Part shown: positions 8,806 through 17,981 of the stretch, one piece after another
How the letters are laid out: each line of letters begins with the position of its first letter
Numbering within the stretch: the stretch's first letter is position 1
Assembly (NCBI RefSeq): GCF_003149245.1
Contig: NZ_QGDL01000002.1
Span: 248,001 to 312,000 of the forward strand
Source of the DNA: Faecalicatena orotica
Lineage (GTDB): Bacteria; Bacillota; Clostridia; Lachnospirales; Lachnospiraceae
Reading direction: 5' to 3'
DNA: 64,000 nt
Notes under the pieces: generated by a model
What the model saw: only the letters and a program-made list of their open reading frames with translations
Told to the model about the DNA's origin: nothing
Database searches by the model: none
Position numbers and translations under genes: made by a program

Positions 8806-8894
8806 CCTGTAAATATGATGGTTATAAGTAAATTGGAGAAGGGAATTTAACTGTATAATTACACCAAGATAGAAAAATAAGGGTGGTGAGAATA

Positions 8895-9413
8895 GTGTGG
8901 CAAGATGATAAGTTTAACGCCGATAAGGTATTGGTCATTTTTGGAAGCAACATAAGGAAAGCTCGAATAAAAAATAATTTGTCCTTAGTAGCTTTAGCTG
9001 AATTAGCTAATTATGATCGAACATGTTTATCCAAATTAGAAGATGGTAAACAAAATATAGAATTTATAACATCTGTTAAATTGGCAAAAGTTCTTAATGT
9101 TTCTTATCCAGCGTTATTTTCAAGAAACTTTATGGAACAGGATCCGAAATCTGGTGAGAATTTTTCAGGAGGATTTCAAGAAGATGATTATCTGTTGGTT
9201 TTTATTGAGAATTTTCAAAGATATTTACAAAAATTAGACAAGTTGCAGATGTATGTATATTTTGAGACAGGTGTATCTGAATCAATGGTAAGCAGAATTG
9301 TAAATAGGAAAAATAGAAACCCCACTTTAAGAACTTTGTATGCTATGGCGTTTGCTGTTTATGGAGATATGTATAATTTATTTTCACGTATTTCGGAGGA
9401 GGAAAGACAATGA
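8895..9413 (+). CDS. XRE-family regulator with two HTH-like segments (probable restriction controller)
   Basis: About 172 residues. The N-terminal helix-turn-helix (SNIRKARIKNNLSLVALAEL...LSKLEDGKQN) is a standard Cro/CI fold. A second, more degenerate HTH-like stretch (ETGVSESMVSRIVNRKNRNP...) lies near the C terminus. Three GTG codons are possible starts; the one at 8895 is preferred because GGTGGTGAG just upstream can serve as ribosome site. The last four bases overlap the ATG of the MvaI-like endonuclease gene, so the two are co-expressed. This position is typical of controller proteins that delay endonuclease synthesis; that role is inferred. Confidence 0.75.
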   Translation: MWQDDKFNADKVLVIFGSNIRKARIKNNLSLVALAELANYDRTCLSKLEDGKQNIEFITSVKLAKVLNVSYPALFSRNFMEQDPKSGENFSGGFQEDDYLLVFIENFQRYLQKLDKLQMYVYFETGVSESMVSRIVNRKNRNPTLRTLYAMAFAVYGDMYNLFSRISEEERQ

Positions 9414-10660
9414 TTTTTACACCTTATTCAGATGAGATCGAAGTGATAAACCTTATTCATAAATATCGAAATGAGGATTATGCATTGTTAAGAATGACTT
9501 TCACAATGATTGATAAAAATAATTTGGATGCAAATGGGATTTTGAGGGATTTACTCAGTTCCTGGGGGATAGTTCAATATGATCAGATGATGAATGGTGG
9601 TAAGTATGGAATATCTCATAGGGCTTTATTTGTTCAAAGAGGAAAAACAGAATGGGTAAATATGAAATTTTATCGTGTAGCAAATTCTCGTGGAGATCGT
9701 CGGTTTTCAATTGAAACTATTAGACGCAAAATGTACGAACGTGAAATTAATGAGGGGGACCTTTTATACATATCTACCTTTACAAAACAAGATGGGCAAC
9801 CACAGATATATTTTATTAATCTTACTCACAATATTCCTACGGAGCAGGATATTTTAAATGCCATCGGGTCAGATGCTATTGCACAATTGTTTGAAGATAT
9901 AAAGCCAACTCTTAGAGAAATTATTAGGGGAGGGTTTTATGATAACTCAAAAGGTCCTGGCGCAATTGCTCCTAAAGATGTCGGAGATACTCTGGAATCT
10001 CTTTTGGGAATAGGTACAAATAATCGAAGTAATGCTGATTATAATGGCTTGATTGAAATTAAGGCAAAAGGTAATGGGAGAACGTTGGATACATTATTCA
10101 CGTTAAGACCTAGATTTGATGGAACTCGAGTTGCTGATATCGAACTGAATGATAGAAAGCGTGTTTCCGCATTTACAAGATTATATGGTTATGATTCCGA
10201 AACTCATTCAGGCTATAGTAGCCTTTATATCACAATAGGTTCCTTCGAAGCACCACAAAATAGCCAAGGGTTTTACCTTCACGTAAATGATGAAGAGAGG
10301 ACGGTTAATTTGGTATGGGAAAATCCAGTAACCAGCAGGCGTGAGGTTGCAGCGTTTTGGACATTTGATGATTTAAAAGAACAGTTATATATTAAACACC
10401 CATCAACACTTTGGGTAAGAGCTGAAAGCCGTGTTGTTGGAGACATGGTTCAGTTTAAATATAATGAAATTGAGTTTTCACGAGCACCGCAATTTACGAC
10501 ATTTTTATCCTTGATAAAATCAGGGGTAATTACCTACGATTGGCGTGGATATACCACGAAGGAGGGTGGATACAGTGGTAAAAATCACGGTAATGCATGG
10601 AGAATCAAGCCTTATGCAAAGTCAGAGTTATTTGGTAGAATCGAGACTGTTGATTTGTAA
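9410..10660 (+). CDS. MvaI/BcnI-family type II restriction endonuclease
   Basis: A 416-residue protein. The block GPGAIAPKDVGDTLESLLGIG followed by NGLIEIKAKG (about residues 183-223) matches the MvaI/BcnI nuclease family; EIKAK supplies the E-x-K of the PD-(D/E)XK active site. Characterised members are monomeric and cut CCWGG or CCSGG. That specificity would agree with the nearby C5 methyltransferase and Vsr-like gene, but the target of this enzyme is not proven. The roughly 170-residue N-terminal part is not recognised and may carry DNA-binding functions. The ATG overlaps the stop of the XRE controller (ATGA). Confidence 0.8.
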   Translation: MIFTPYSDEIEVINLIHKYRNEDYALLRMTFTMIDKNNLDANGILRDLLSSWGIVQYDQMMNGGKYGISHRALFVQRGKTEWVNMKFYRVANSRGDRRFSIETIRRKMYEREINEGDLLYISTFTKQDGQPQIYFINLTHNIPTEQDILNAIGSDAIAQLFEDIKPTLREIIRGGFYDNSKGPGAIAPKDVGDTLESLLGIGTNNRSNADYNGLIEIKAKGNGRTLDTLFTLRPRFDGTRVADIELNDRKRVSAFTRLYGYDSETHSGYSSLYITIGSFEAPQNSQGFYLHVNDEERTVNLVWENPVTSRREVAAFWTFDDLKEQLYIKHPSTLWVRAESRVVGDMVQFKYNEIEFSRAPQFTTFLSLIKSGVITYDWRGYTTKEGGYSGKNHGNAWRIKPYAKSELFGRIETVDL

Positions 10661-10672
10661 ATGGAGGATAAT

Positions 10673-11620
10673 ATGCAACAGAATATTATTGAATATTTAA
10701 GAGAACAATCAATTAGACAACTTTTTGCCACTAAAGGTTTTAAAAAGGCTTGGCGAACATGGGCGGCAGAAATTAAAGGGTTGGCTCCATTAAAAACGGC
10801 GTATCAATTATTCAATTTAGGGGATTCGTTAAGAGATATCTTTTATACCACAAATACATCAAAAGCCAGATCTCAGAGTGATGTATCGGGAGGGGGCGCA
10901 AATTGGGAGGCATTGGTATGTTGGTATTTGAATTTATGCTTAATAGGTCGAAGAACAGTAGTAATAAAGCATAATGTAAAGTTAATGCCACCTTGTATTA
11001 ATGATGCTATAACTGTAAATTATGGTAATTTTCCTTCAAATACAGAATCAGACCTAATAGCTATCACTTTCCCGGATAAATTGGATTATTTTTGTGACAA
11101 GGATAGCATTTCTATAAAAGATACGAATGGGGATGATATCCATAAATATAAGACTAATAGGTCTAAGTATAATATCCTTGAAATTTTAGATGCCTTATGT
11201 ATTAGAGATTTTAATGATATAGAAATTCATATTATTCAATGTAAGACAAACTGGAATGATAATGCGCAGATCCCAATGCTTTGGGATGCTGTATATGCTG
11301 CAACAAACTTCAGGTCAGGGGTAAGTGTTGGATTAAATGGGTATTCTATAACTGATGTGAAACGTTTTACTTATTCATTTGTTACTGTGCCTACAGTGAA
11401 ATTGGAGAAGATTAAAAAGACTTCATTGTGCGTTTTCAGGGTGATGTATCTTTCTGGAGGAAATTATTGGGGCTTACCATCCGAAGCTGGAATAGCGAAT
11501 TCGGTAAAGGAGATGCTGAATCGTAATTTAAAAACGGGGAGTAATGATAGCCACATAACTACGATTAAAGCGTTTATTCCAGAACTGGGGAGTACATATA
11601 ACTATTTTCAGTTAATGTGA
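10673..11620 (+). CDS. Putative second nuclease of the restriction cluster (PD-(D/E)XK-like)
   Basis: A 315-residue protein not assigned to a named family. It contains GGGANWEALVCWYLN, then NTESDLIAITFP, then EIHIIQCKTNWND. The order Glu...Asp...Gln-Cys-Lys is the arrangement seen in PD-(D/E)XK nucleases, including many type II endonucleases. The ATG at 10673 is chosen because GGAGG lies five bases upstream; an ATG at 10661 directly after the previous stop is less likely. It could be a second restriction enzyme, or an accessory nuclease or specificity partner of the MvaI-like protein. The gene ends at a bidirectional hairpin shared with the methyltransferase gene. Confidence 0.55.
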   Translation: MQQNIIEYLREQSIRQLFATKGFKKAWRTWAAEIKGLAPLKTAYQLFNLGDSLRDIFYTTNTSKARSQSDVSGGGANWEALVCWYLNLCLIGRRTVVIKHNVKLMPPCINDAITVNYGNFPSNTESDLIAITFPDKLDYFCDKDSISIKDTNGDDIHKYKTNRSKYNILEILDALCIRDFNDIEIHIIQCKTNWNDNAQIPMLWDAVYAATNFRSGVSVGLNGYSITDVKRFTYSFVTVPTVKLEKIKKTSLCVFRVMYLSGGNYWGLPSEAGIANSVKEMLNRNLKTGSNDSHITTIKAFIPELGSTYNYFQLM

Positions 11621-11621
11621 A

Positions 11622-11657
11622 AAAATGGGGCAGATAAAACTTGAACTGCCCCATTTT
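11622..11657. terminator. Bidirectional terminator between nuclease and methyltransferase genes
   Basis: A perfect 12-bp inverted repeat (AAAATGGGGCAG with CTGCCCCATTTT) around a 12-base loop, with A-tract on one side and T-tract on the other. It sits between two converging genes and can end transcription from both. Confidence 0.85.
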
Positions 11658-11662
11658 ACTCA

Positions 11663-13645
11663 TTAATTTATATTCTTTAGAATTTCTTCTGCAATTGCTC
11701 TGGCCATAAGGGGGGGGACGGCATTCCCTACCTGGGTGTACTGGGGGGTCTCAACTTTCCTACGATCCCCACCGGTAGTACGTTTTCCTTGAAATACAAA
11801 ATCGTCATCAAAGGATTGGAGGCGTGCCATTTCCCTAACGGTCAAAGATCTATTTTCGGCATAATGACAATAATCATCGCCTAATGTCATTATGGTAGTA
11901 CTTTGTTCATTGGCATGAAGACAATGATAATCTCGTTTATTTGTTTTCATTGATGGGTCATTCGGATATTTGGCCTTAGCCAGATCAAAATCTCCGCATT
12001 CCCTCATTAGTGAATAGCGGCGGCATACTTTTTCATTCTGGTTTGACATCTGGTGGTTTGCAAGTTCATATTCATGAAACTCATCTTCATGAGCATCTGC
12101 CCAAAAGCTAGCACTAGTATACGTTGGCTTCTTTTTTAAAAAACGTTTTGGATTTAAACGTCCATCCCTTGACCAGTCAATATATGTTTTCATTGGTGCA
12201 GTACCATTAGGTTTTCCATTCACTTCCCTGAGTGGTTTATCAACTAATGAATTTTGATATACGTCTGGATCATACTCTGTTTGCATAGAACCATTCTGGA
12301 TTCCCATGAGGTCATCTAGTGCTTCATTGACTGTTACTTTTTCCCCTTCAGCAACAGTAGCTGGAATATTTGTAATAAGTACTTGATCATTGCGGCAACC
12401 TATAAATATCACCCGGCGTCTATCTTGAGGTACACCATAATCGGAGGCAAGGAGGACTTGTTCTGATTTTATATTATAGAGTCGGATATTTGATGATACA
12501 GCTTTTAATTTGTCTATATCCTTTTGTGCCAAATGCTTAAACAAGATAGAGTTTAAGCGGTTAACTGTATTAGTAGCAAGCTCGTATAATATGTTTATTG
12601 CAAGTTTAACTTCGGTTATCACATTTTTAGCATTATCACTTTCAGCTTTATTAGATGCAACCTGACATCCATTAAAAAATATATTTAATAAGGTGTCGTC
12701 TTCCATGCTTTCCACGGCAGCATCAAAGTGGCTTTTTGAAGGTGAATCTGTAAGGTGGGCATCACTGATGGACTTTTTGAGAGCCATTTTCTGATTATAC
12801 AGTTCACCTCTTTGTTTCATTAACGCTAGAGTTTCCCGGACAACATTTCGATCAGCCTCTGGAACCGATGGGCTGTTCCTAAAAGCATCCGTCCAAATAT
12901 TAATCAGTTTATCTAAATATTTGTCTAGTAATTTGTGAGATATATTCTTTTTTTCTTTAAGAAGAGCACATTTTATAAAGGCCAATTCATCCTTATTAAA
13001 GTCCCCGTCATGTAATTTTTTTATAGAAGTAACGTAGCGGTCACTAACCTCAATTTCTTGCTGTTCCTTATCTAATGAGATTTTTAATTTTTCAATACAA
13101 TACTTTGCTTCAACCTGTTCAAATCCTTTAAGATTATTGTATACTAATTCTTCAGATGTGGTAATATACCGGGCCAGTACAGATAGGTCAAGAATACTGT
13201 TAATTTCATGAATAATACGTTCTTTTATCTTACCTTGATATTTGGTTAGTATACCATACACATTTTCCATAACGAAATATTTGGGCTTAAGCATTTTAAT
13301 GACTTGCAGGTAATAGGAAAACAAATCGTCTTTTTTATCATTTGTTTTTCTGACTCCGGCTAGACTAAAAGATTGACAGGGGGGACCGCCGACAATAACA
13401 TCAATATTTTGATTATTAATTTCTTCTTTCAATATTTCAAGAAAGTCGGAATCCGTGATATCTTTGGTTAAAAACTTAGTTTCTAGACCAAGTTGGTAAT
13501 TATAACGCATACGATGCGTTACTTCACAAGTCGGATTTATATCGCTTGCAAGTAGGAAATCAAAGGTTTTTCCAGCAGCTTCAGCCTGTAAGAATCCCTC
13601 TGAAAATCCACCGGCACCAGCGAATAAGTCTATAAAAGTTGCCAT
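11663..13645 (-). CDS. DNA (cytosine-5-)-methyltransferase with a large internal insertion
   Basis: A 660-residue C5 methyltransferase. Visible motifs are I (FIDLFAGAGGFSEGF, 4-18), IV (GGPPCQS, catalytic Cys about 90), VI (MENV, 126-129), VIII (QDRRRVIFIG, 407-416) and X (QVGNAVPPLMARAIAEEIL near the C terminus). The usual gap between motifs VI and VIII is a few tens of residues; here it is about 280, filled by a lysine/glutamate-rich, probably helical insertion (about 135-395). A further variable block before motif X would hold the target-recognition domain. It should protect the DNA against the endonuclease(s) on the opposite strand. An AAGGAG ribosome site precedes the ATG. Confidence 0.9.
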   Translation of the reverse strand: MATFIDLFAGAGGFSEGFLQAEAAGKTFDFLLASDINPTCEVTHRMRYNYQLGLETKFLTKDITDSDFLEILKEEINNQNIDVIVGGPPCQSFSLAGVRKTNDKKDDLFSYYLQVIKMLKPKYFVMENVYGILTKYQGKIKERIIHEINSILDLSVLARYITTSEELVYNNLKGFEQVEAKYCIEKLKISLDKEQQEIEVSDRYVTSIKKLHDGDFNKDELAFIKCALLKEKKNISHKLLDKYLDKLINIWTDAFRNSPSVPEADRNVVRETLALMKQRGELYNQKMALKKSISDAHLTDSPSKSHFDAAVESMEDDTLLNIFFNGCQVASNKAESDNAKNVITEVKLAINILYELATNTVNRLNSILFKHLAQKDIDKLKAVSSNIRLYNIKSEQVLLASDYGVPQDRRRVIFIGCRNDQVLITNIPATVAEGEKVTVNEALDDLMGIQNGSMQTEYDPDVYQNSLVDKPLREVNGKPNGTAPMKTYIDWSRDGRLNPKRFLKKKPTYTSASFWADAHEDEFHEYELANHQMSNQNEKVCRRYSLMRECGDFDLAKAKYPNDPSMKTNKRDYHCLHANEQSTTIMTLGDDYCHYAENRSLTVREMARLQSFDDDFVFQGKRTTGGDRRKVETPQYTQVGNAVPPLMARAIAEEILKNIN

Positions 13646-13711
13646 ATAATTTCTCCTTTGAGTATGATTAGATCGAAAGTTATAACATCGGGCAATTGAG
13701 GGAAAAGTATA

Positions 13712-13927
13712 TTATTCAGTGTCGTCATTAATGATTTCTACAATATCGCAGATATCACAATTAAGAGAATTACATACTTTGACTAATGTTTCGGTACTAA
13801 CATTTTCATTTTTCCCTAATTTGGTAATTGACGCAGAACTAATACCAGCAGCTTTTTGAAGATCTTTCTTCTTCATGTCCCGGTCAATTAAGAGTTTCCA
13901 TAGTTTCTTATAGCAAATCTTTTTCAT
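13712..13927 (-). CDS. Small XRE/Cro-type transcriptional regulator
   Basis: A 71-residue protein consisting of little more than one Cro/CI helix-turn-helix (KKKDLQKAAGISSASITKL), similar in size to the YozG-like regulators. It lies 66 bases upstream of the methyltransferase gene in the same direction and probably controls it. It is distinct from the longer XRE protein of the endonuclease operon, so the two halves of the restriction system appear to have separate controllers. Confidence 0.8.
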   Translation of the reverse strand: MKKICYKKLWKLLIDRDMKKKDLQKAAGISSASITKLGKNENVSTETLVKVCNSLNCDICDIVEIINDDTE

Positions 13928-14894
13928 ATATAAATTCCTTCATATCCCATATGATGATTCATCTACCATGATTGAAGATATAATCTTTCAGAAATTCGAT
14001 GGGGATAAATCTATGTAATTAGTTAACTATGCCGGAGGACACCCTGTTTTATTATCATTCAATAACCAAGGTATACTGGAAGGTACATTTGAGTTACAAA
14101 GTAACATCTTATTCAGCAAGTATACCTGATCATTTCCATACACGCTATAATAGCATGTGATACAATAGAAAACAACATAAATCTTTAGATTCGCTAGAAT
14201 AAAAGCGTGATAATGAATTTAATTAGCATATAGTCTTTGATTGATTTTTTTGCGGAAAAGCTATGTTAATGATCTTAAAGATTTGTTTACTGTGTTCCAA
14301 TAAAGAGGGATATTTACATTAAGTTGAAAGGAGAGAGTGTATTTGTTTGGCTTTTAGGAAGGCGGTAATAGGAAATTATTTTAATGAGTAGATTAAACAT
14401 TCGGGGTGATAAAACGGGGTATTCTGCACCAAAACTGTGCTAAGAATTCTGAAAAAATCATATAGAAAAAATTACTATGTTCGTATTGTATCACTTGGGG
14501 AAGTTGATAAACAAGTACTTTTTTATAAAATTTTGATAAACCAAAAATAAAAAAATAATTCCATGCCCAATTTATAATCGACAATGCCCTTGATGGTGTG
14601 GAAGGTGAAAATTTTCATTTAACAAAGAAAATGAGGAGACAATGTATAACTCGATAGATATAATAATAAAAAAAAGGTGACCAATGAAGACACCCGTTGA
14701 GAACAAAGATTACAATAGGTTTTAAGTAAAAATCAAAGATTGTTGGTTTTTAGTAATTATTTTGTTAAAATAAAATCAGGTAAATAACAGAAGGGAAATA
14801 ATTTAGCTATTAAATTTGTGTTTTAAGAAAAATAATATGGAAGAGTTTACTTTAATGGTACATTTTACGAATACTGTAGAAAAGAGGTGTTCTA
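13928..14894. other. AT-rich gene-free stretch of about 970 bp inside the island
   Basis: No frame here has both a ribosome site and a convincing protein. A 63-codon minus-strand frame at 14393-14584 has no recognisable features. Short plus-strand frames around 14390-14560 could be scraps of a decayed mobile-element gene but are too degraded to name. The segment probably holds promoters for the flanking regulator and membrane-protein genes. Confidence 0.5.
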
Positions 14895-16037
14895 TTGTTT
14901 AAATATATTTTAGGCTATGTTATCATTTTGTTGGGGATTTATTACTGCAATGATAATATTATACATTTATTAAGTGGAAATTTGGCACTTGTTAGATTTA
15001 TTGAACTGACCCTTCCTTTATCTGTGCCGAGTTTAATGTATTTTCTTCAGGTGAGTAAAGATAGATACGAACGTATAGAAAAAGAAAAACAGAAGGAAAG
15101 TAAGCATAAGATGGAGGAGGAGGATAAATTTGAGAGATCTTTGCCATTTTTCTATGTAAGAAATGGTACCATTTTTGCAAAAAGCTCTCAAAAGTCGCCC
15201 ATCTTGAACGTGAAAATTAGAATTGATATTATTAAAAATGATTTTGGGGTACTAGATGAATTGAGTGTAAGAGGAGAGATTGATTCAGAAAATATTATAC
15301 CTGTAGGTGGCTTAATAGATGGAGATGAAATTAATTTAGACTATCTTTTAGAAAGCAATAACATATCCAAATGCATTAGATGGTTTGTTCTATCTGCGGT
15401 AACCATAACAAATGATATCGTTTATTTTATATACTTACCTTACTTGAAAACGGGGTGGCATTTTTATAGAAGGAAAGATGGTAAGAAGCCAAAGATAGTC
15501 CAATACATTGGTGAAGAAAGATATTATGAGTTGGCAAAATTTTTGGTGGCATATGTTTCGGAGCAACAGGATGAATTTTATTATAAAGAGAGTATCCTGA
15601 ATGATGCAATAACATACTTAAATAATAATGATTTACAGGAGTCCTTTGCGCAACTAATTAATTTAGTTAGACGCGTAAAAGAGTTACCCAAAAGTGAAAT
15701 TCTTTATGTGCTACATAAGGCATATTTAATGCTTAATTATTTAAAAATTTCCCATAAAATTGATCCGAATTATTTTAATGGAAATTTATTTGAAAAATGC
15801 AATTTTACAGATAAATATACAAAGGCATTAGAAAACCAAAATCATGAAATTATGATAAGGGAGTATTTGCAGGATATTATTAAACTTGTAAATAATGATA
15901 GTTGGGTTTCTTTGGATTTTTGGTTACGCAATGTAGAAGTGTATGTTCGAGATCAAAGTTGTGTATTAGATATAAATGCTTTGGAAAGAGAACTTAGAGA
16001 AACTATTCCATCACTTGTAGGTGGTCTAATAGATTAG
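14895..16037 (+). CDS. Uncharacterised membrane-anchored island protein
   Basis: A 380-residue protein starting at TTG, with AGAGGTG just upstream. The first 55 residues form two hydrophobic helices. A charged coiled-coil-like linker follows (about 55-80, rich in Lys and Glu), then a roughly 300-residue soluble region with no recognised domain. The low GC and Lys/Ile/Asn-rich composition match the rest of the island. A nuclease-like gene follows 85 bases downstream in the same direction. A membrane-anchored sensor or effector paired with a nuclease is a common defence layout, but this is inference. Confidence 0.5.
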   Translation: MFKYILGYVIILLGIYYCNDNIIHLLSGNLALVRFIELTLPLSVPSLMYFLQVSKDRYERIEKEKQKESKHKMEEEDKFERSLPFFYVRNGTIFAKSSQKSPILNVKIRIDIIKNDFGVLDELSVRGEIDSENIIPVGGLIDGDEINLDYLLESNNISKCIRWFVLSAVTITNDIVYFIYLPYLKTGWHFYRRKDGKKPKIVQYIGEERYYELAKFLVAYVSEQQDEFYYKESILNDAITYLNNNDLQESFAQLINLVRRVKELPKSEILYVLHKAYLMLNYLKISHKIDPNYFNGNLFEKCNFTDKYTKALENQNHEIMIREYLQDIIKLVNNDSWVSLDFWLRNVEVYVRDQSCVLDINALERELRETIPSLVGGLID

Positions 16038-16122
16038 ATATAAAACAATGTAATAACGAAGTATTAGGATTGTTATTCAGAGAATGACTAAAAATTGTAA
16101 GGAATATAAAGGATAAAATGAA

Positions 16123-16614
16123 ATGGAAAATTTACATGAAAAAGATACAAAGGAAATAATTCATTTATATAGTATGACTATTAAGGAATTAAAACGACGT
16201 AAAGTCATTAGAACAAATAATGTAGTAGGGGAACTAGGGGAATATCTGGCAATTGAAATATATAATAGTACGCCCGGTATACCTAATCTTGCGCCTGCAC
16301 CGGTGGGCACAGAAAATATTGACGCTATCAGCAGAAAAGGAGACAGGTATAGCATAAAATCAACGAGCAATACTACAACAGGTGTGTTTTATGGACTGGA
16401 AGAACCAGGATCAGAGGTACCTGATCGCCAGAAGTTCGAGTATGTTATTGTATGTAAGTTTGATGACGACTATGAGTTGCAGACAGTGGTGGAAATGGAC
16501 TGGAATACGTTTTTGAAGAACAAACGCTGGCATAGTAGAATGCATGCATGGAATCTGTCATTAACGAAAAAACTCTATCAACAGTGTAAAGTTGTGTACA
16601 AAAAACAGGAATAA
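16123..16614 (+). CDS. Putative restriction-type nuclease (PD-(D/E)XK-like, small)
   Basis: A 163-residue protein with VVGELGEYLAIEIYN near residue 38, then ENIDAISRKGDRYSIKSTS near 64-84. Glu in the first helix followed by Asp and a hydrophobic-x-Lys strand is the layout of small PD-(D/E)XK-like proteins found near restriction systems. No other domain is visible. It follows the membrane protein at 14895-16037 and precedes decayed genes. Catalytic activity is a prediction from the motif only. Confidence 0.5.
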   Translation: MENLHEKDTKEIIHLYSMTIKELKRRKVIRTNNVVGELGEYLAIEIYNSTPGIPNLAPAPVGTENIDAISRKGDRYSIKSTSNTTTGVFYGLEEPGSEVPDRQKFEYVIVCKFDDDYELQTVVEMDWNTFLKNKRWHSRMHAWNLSLTKKLYQQCKVVYKKQE

Positions 16615-16703
16615 ACATTCTCATAATGCAATAAATACCTTTTAATAAGAAAATGGCGTGTAGCTATCATTTAATTAAGGAGAAAAATGAAAAGAGGGGA
16701 AAT

Positions 16704-17440
16704 ATGGATAAAAAACAAGTATCTGATGTTCTATTAGCAGATGTACAAAAGCAAAAAAGTGAATGGAGAAAAAAAGTTGTCTATTCCTGATTTAAGGGGT
16801 GGGAAACAGATTTGGTAAGAACTTGTAAAAAACTTGTGAAAGTACTTCAAACAGGTGAGAAGTGTGATTTAAATGCAGTCCCATTTACTGGAGACTTGGT
16901 CAATTCTCAAACTTGGCGAGTATATGCACCATTTTTAAAGGGGATGAGACTTGTTTATAATCACTCAGGTAGTTTAGTCTTATCAGATAAGGGCTACAGT
17001 TTTGCTGAGAAACCGACTAGAAGGAAATTGGCAGATTTAATGCAAGATAGATTTCGTTTATTTGGAGAAATGTTAGACGTTGTGAGTAAAGCACCAGTGA
17101 CTATAGAAGAGGCAGACAAAAAAATATGTAGGAAGTACGGTTTGAATTTGAATAATTTGAGCAATACTCGAAAAAGAATGGACTGGCTAGAAATATTAGG
17201 ATGAATAAACGCGACAGGAAATCATAAATGGGAAATAATAGCAGAGGGAAAAAAGCATTAAAAGATTGGTGTATTGTAAATCCGGAGGTATTAGAATATG
17301 AAGATTCTGATATGGACGAGACTGAAATTACTGAACCCCCTATGGAAATCGCTGTATTATTACAGAAACTTGAAGAATGTCCAGAATTGCATAAGAAACG
17401 GTGTACTTACAACATATGTGTTCCGAGCCCAAATTCCCAA
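16704..17440 (+). pseudogene. Decayed island gene with winged-helix-like region
   Basis: An ATG at 16704 with a strong GAGGGGAAAT ribosome site opens a frame interrupted by TGA at 16788-16790. The frame continues in phase (Phe-Lys-Gly-Trp-Glu-Thr-Asp-Leu-Val) to a second TGA at 17202-17204. A shift of frame in a six-A run near 17253 then leads into Ala-Leu-Lys-Asp-Trp-Cys-Ile-Val-Asn. Joined, the pieces give about 245 residues with a winged-helix-like segment (LSNTRKRMDWLEILG). Two nonsense codons plus a frameshift show the gene is dead. The intact ancestor is not recognised with confidence. Confidence 0.6.
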
Positions 17441-17865
17441 TATAGATGAACGACATTTTTATAAAATCGAGGCGGTTAGGAACGGATGGGGCGTAAAGGA
17501 ACTGGGCGGACAATATGACAGTGCATTATATGAACGGTTAGCATTGAGCAGAGACAAAGAGGGTGCAGAGTGGATTTGGTGTTTTTTAATCGTTTATTAC
17601 GTTGCTTTGTACTCTTTGATTTCAAAATAGGACGATTAAAGCATCAGGATATAGGTCAGATGCAGATGTATGTGAATTATTATGATCGTAAGGTAAAACT
17701 GGAAGATGAAAATCCAACAATTGAAATTTTATTATGTAAAAATAAAAATTATGCAGTAGTAGAAATGACTTTGCCAGAGGCAAATAGTTAGATATTCGCA
17801 AGTAAATATTTGACTGTGTTACCGAGTAAAGAAGAATTGAAAAAGTTGATGGAAAATGAAGAATA
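17418..17865 (+). pseudogene. Remnant of DUF1016/YhcG-type PDDEXK nuclease
   Basis: One frame encodes RHFYKIEAVRNGWGVKELGGQ...YERLALSRDKEG, the N-terminal signature of DUF1016 (YhcG-like) proteins. After about 17560 another frame encodes VFFNRLLRCFVLFDFKIG, then HQDIGQMQMYVNYYDR and LPSKEELKK, the C-terminal nuclease part. The middle of the protein is missing and the join changes frame. A TAG at 17789-17791 then interrupts the tail, probably a former Gln codon. Intact members are about 350 residues and occur beside restriction genes. The fusion with the preceding dead gene near 17430 suggests a deletion. Confidence 0.8.
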
Positions 17866-17981
17866 AGATTTAATTAATATAGAGAAATTGCAGTTAGAAA
17901 GAAGTTCATTCTAACGAAAATTTAAAGAATAGTTAAATTGAGAATTATGGTCTGGGGTTACAGAAAATTGAGAGGACAATT

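Noticed and set aside
14390-14600. Possible transposase remnant in the AT-rich gap
   Set aside because: A short plus-strand translation faintly recalls the start of IS1634-type transposases, but the similarity is too weak and broken to call.
13928-14894. CRISPR-like or phage-repeat content in the largest gene-free stretch
   Set aside because: No regularly spaced repeats are visible; only AT-rich unique sequence.
16788-17204. In-frame TGA codons at 16788 and 17202 as possible selenocysteine codons
   Set aside because: No neighbouring Cys motif, no hairpin at SECIS distance, and the same gene also has a frameshift; decay explains it better.
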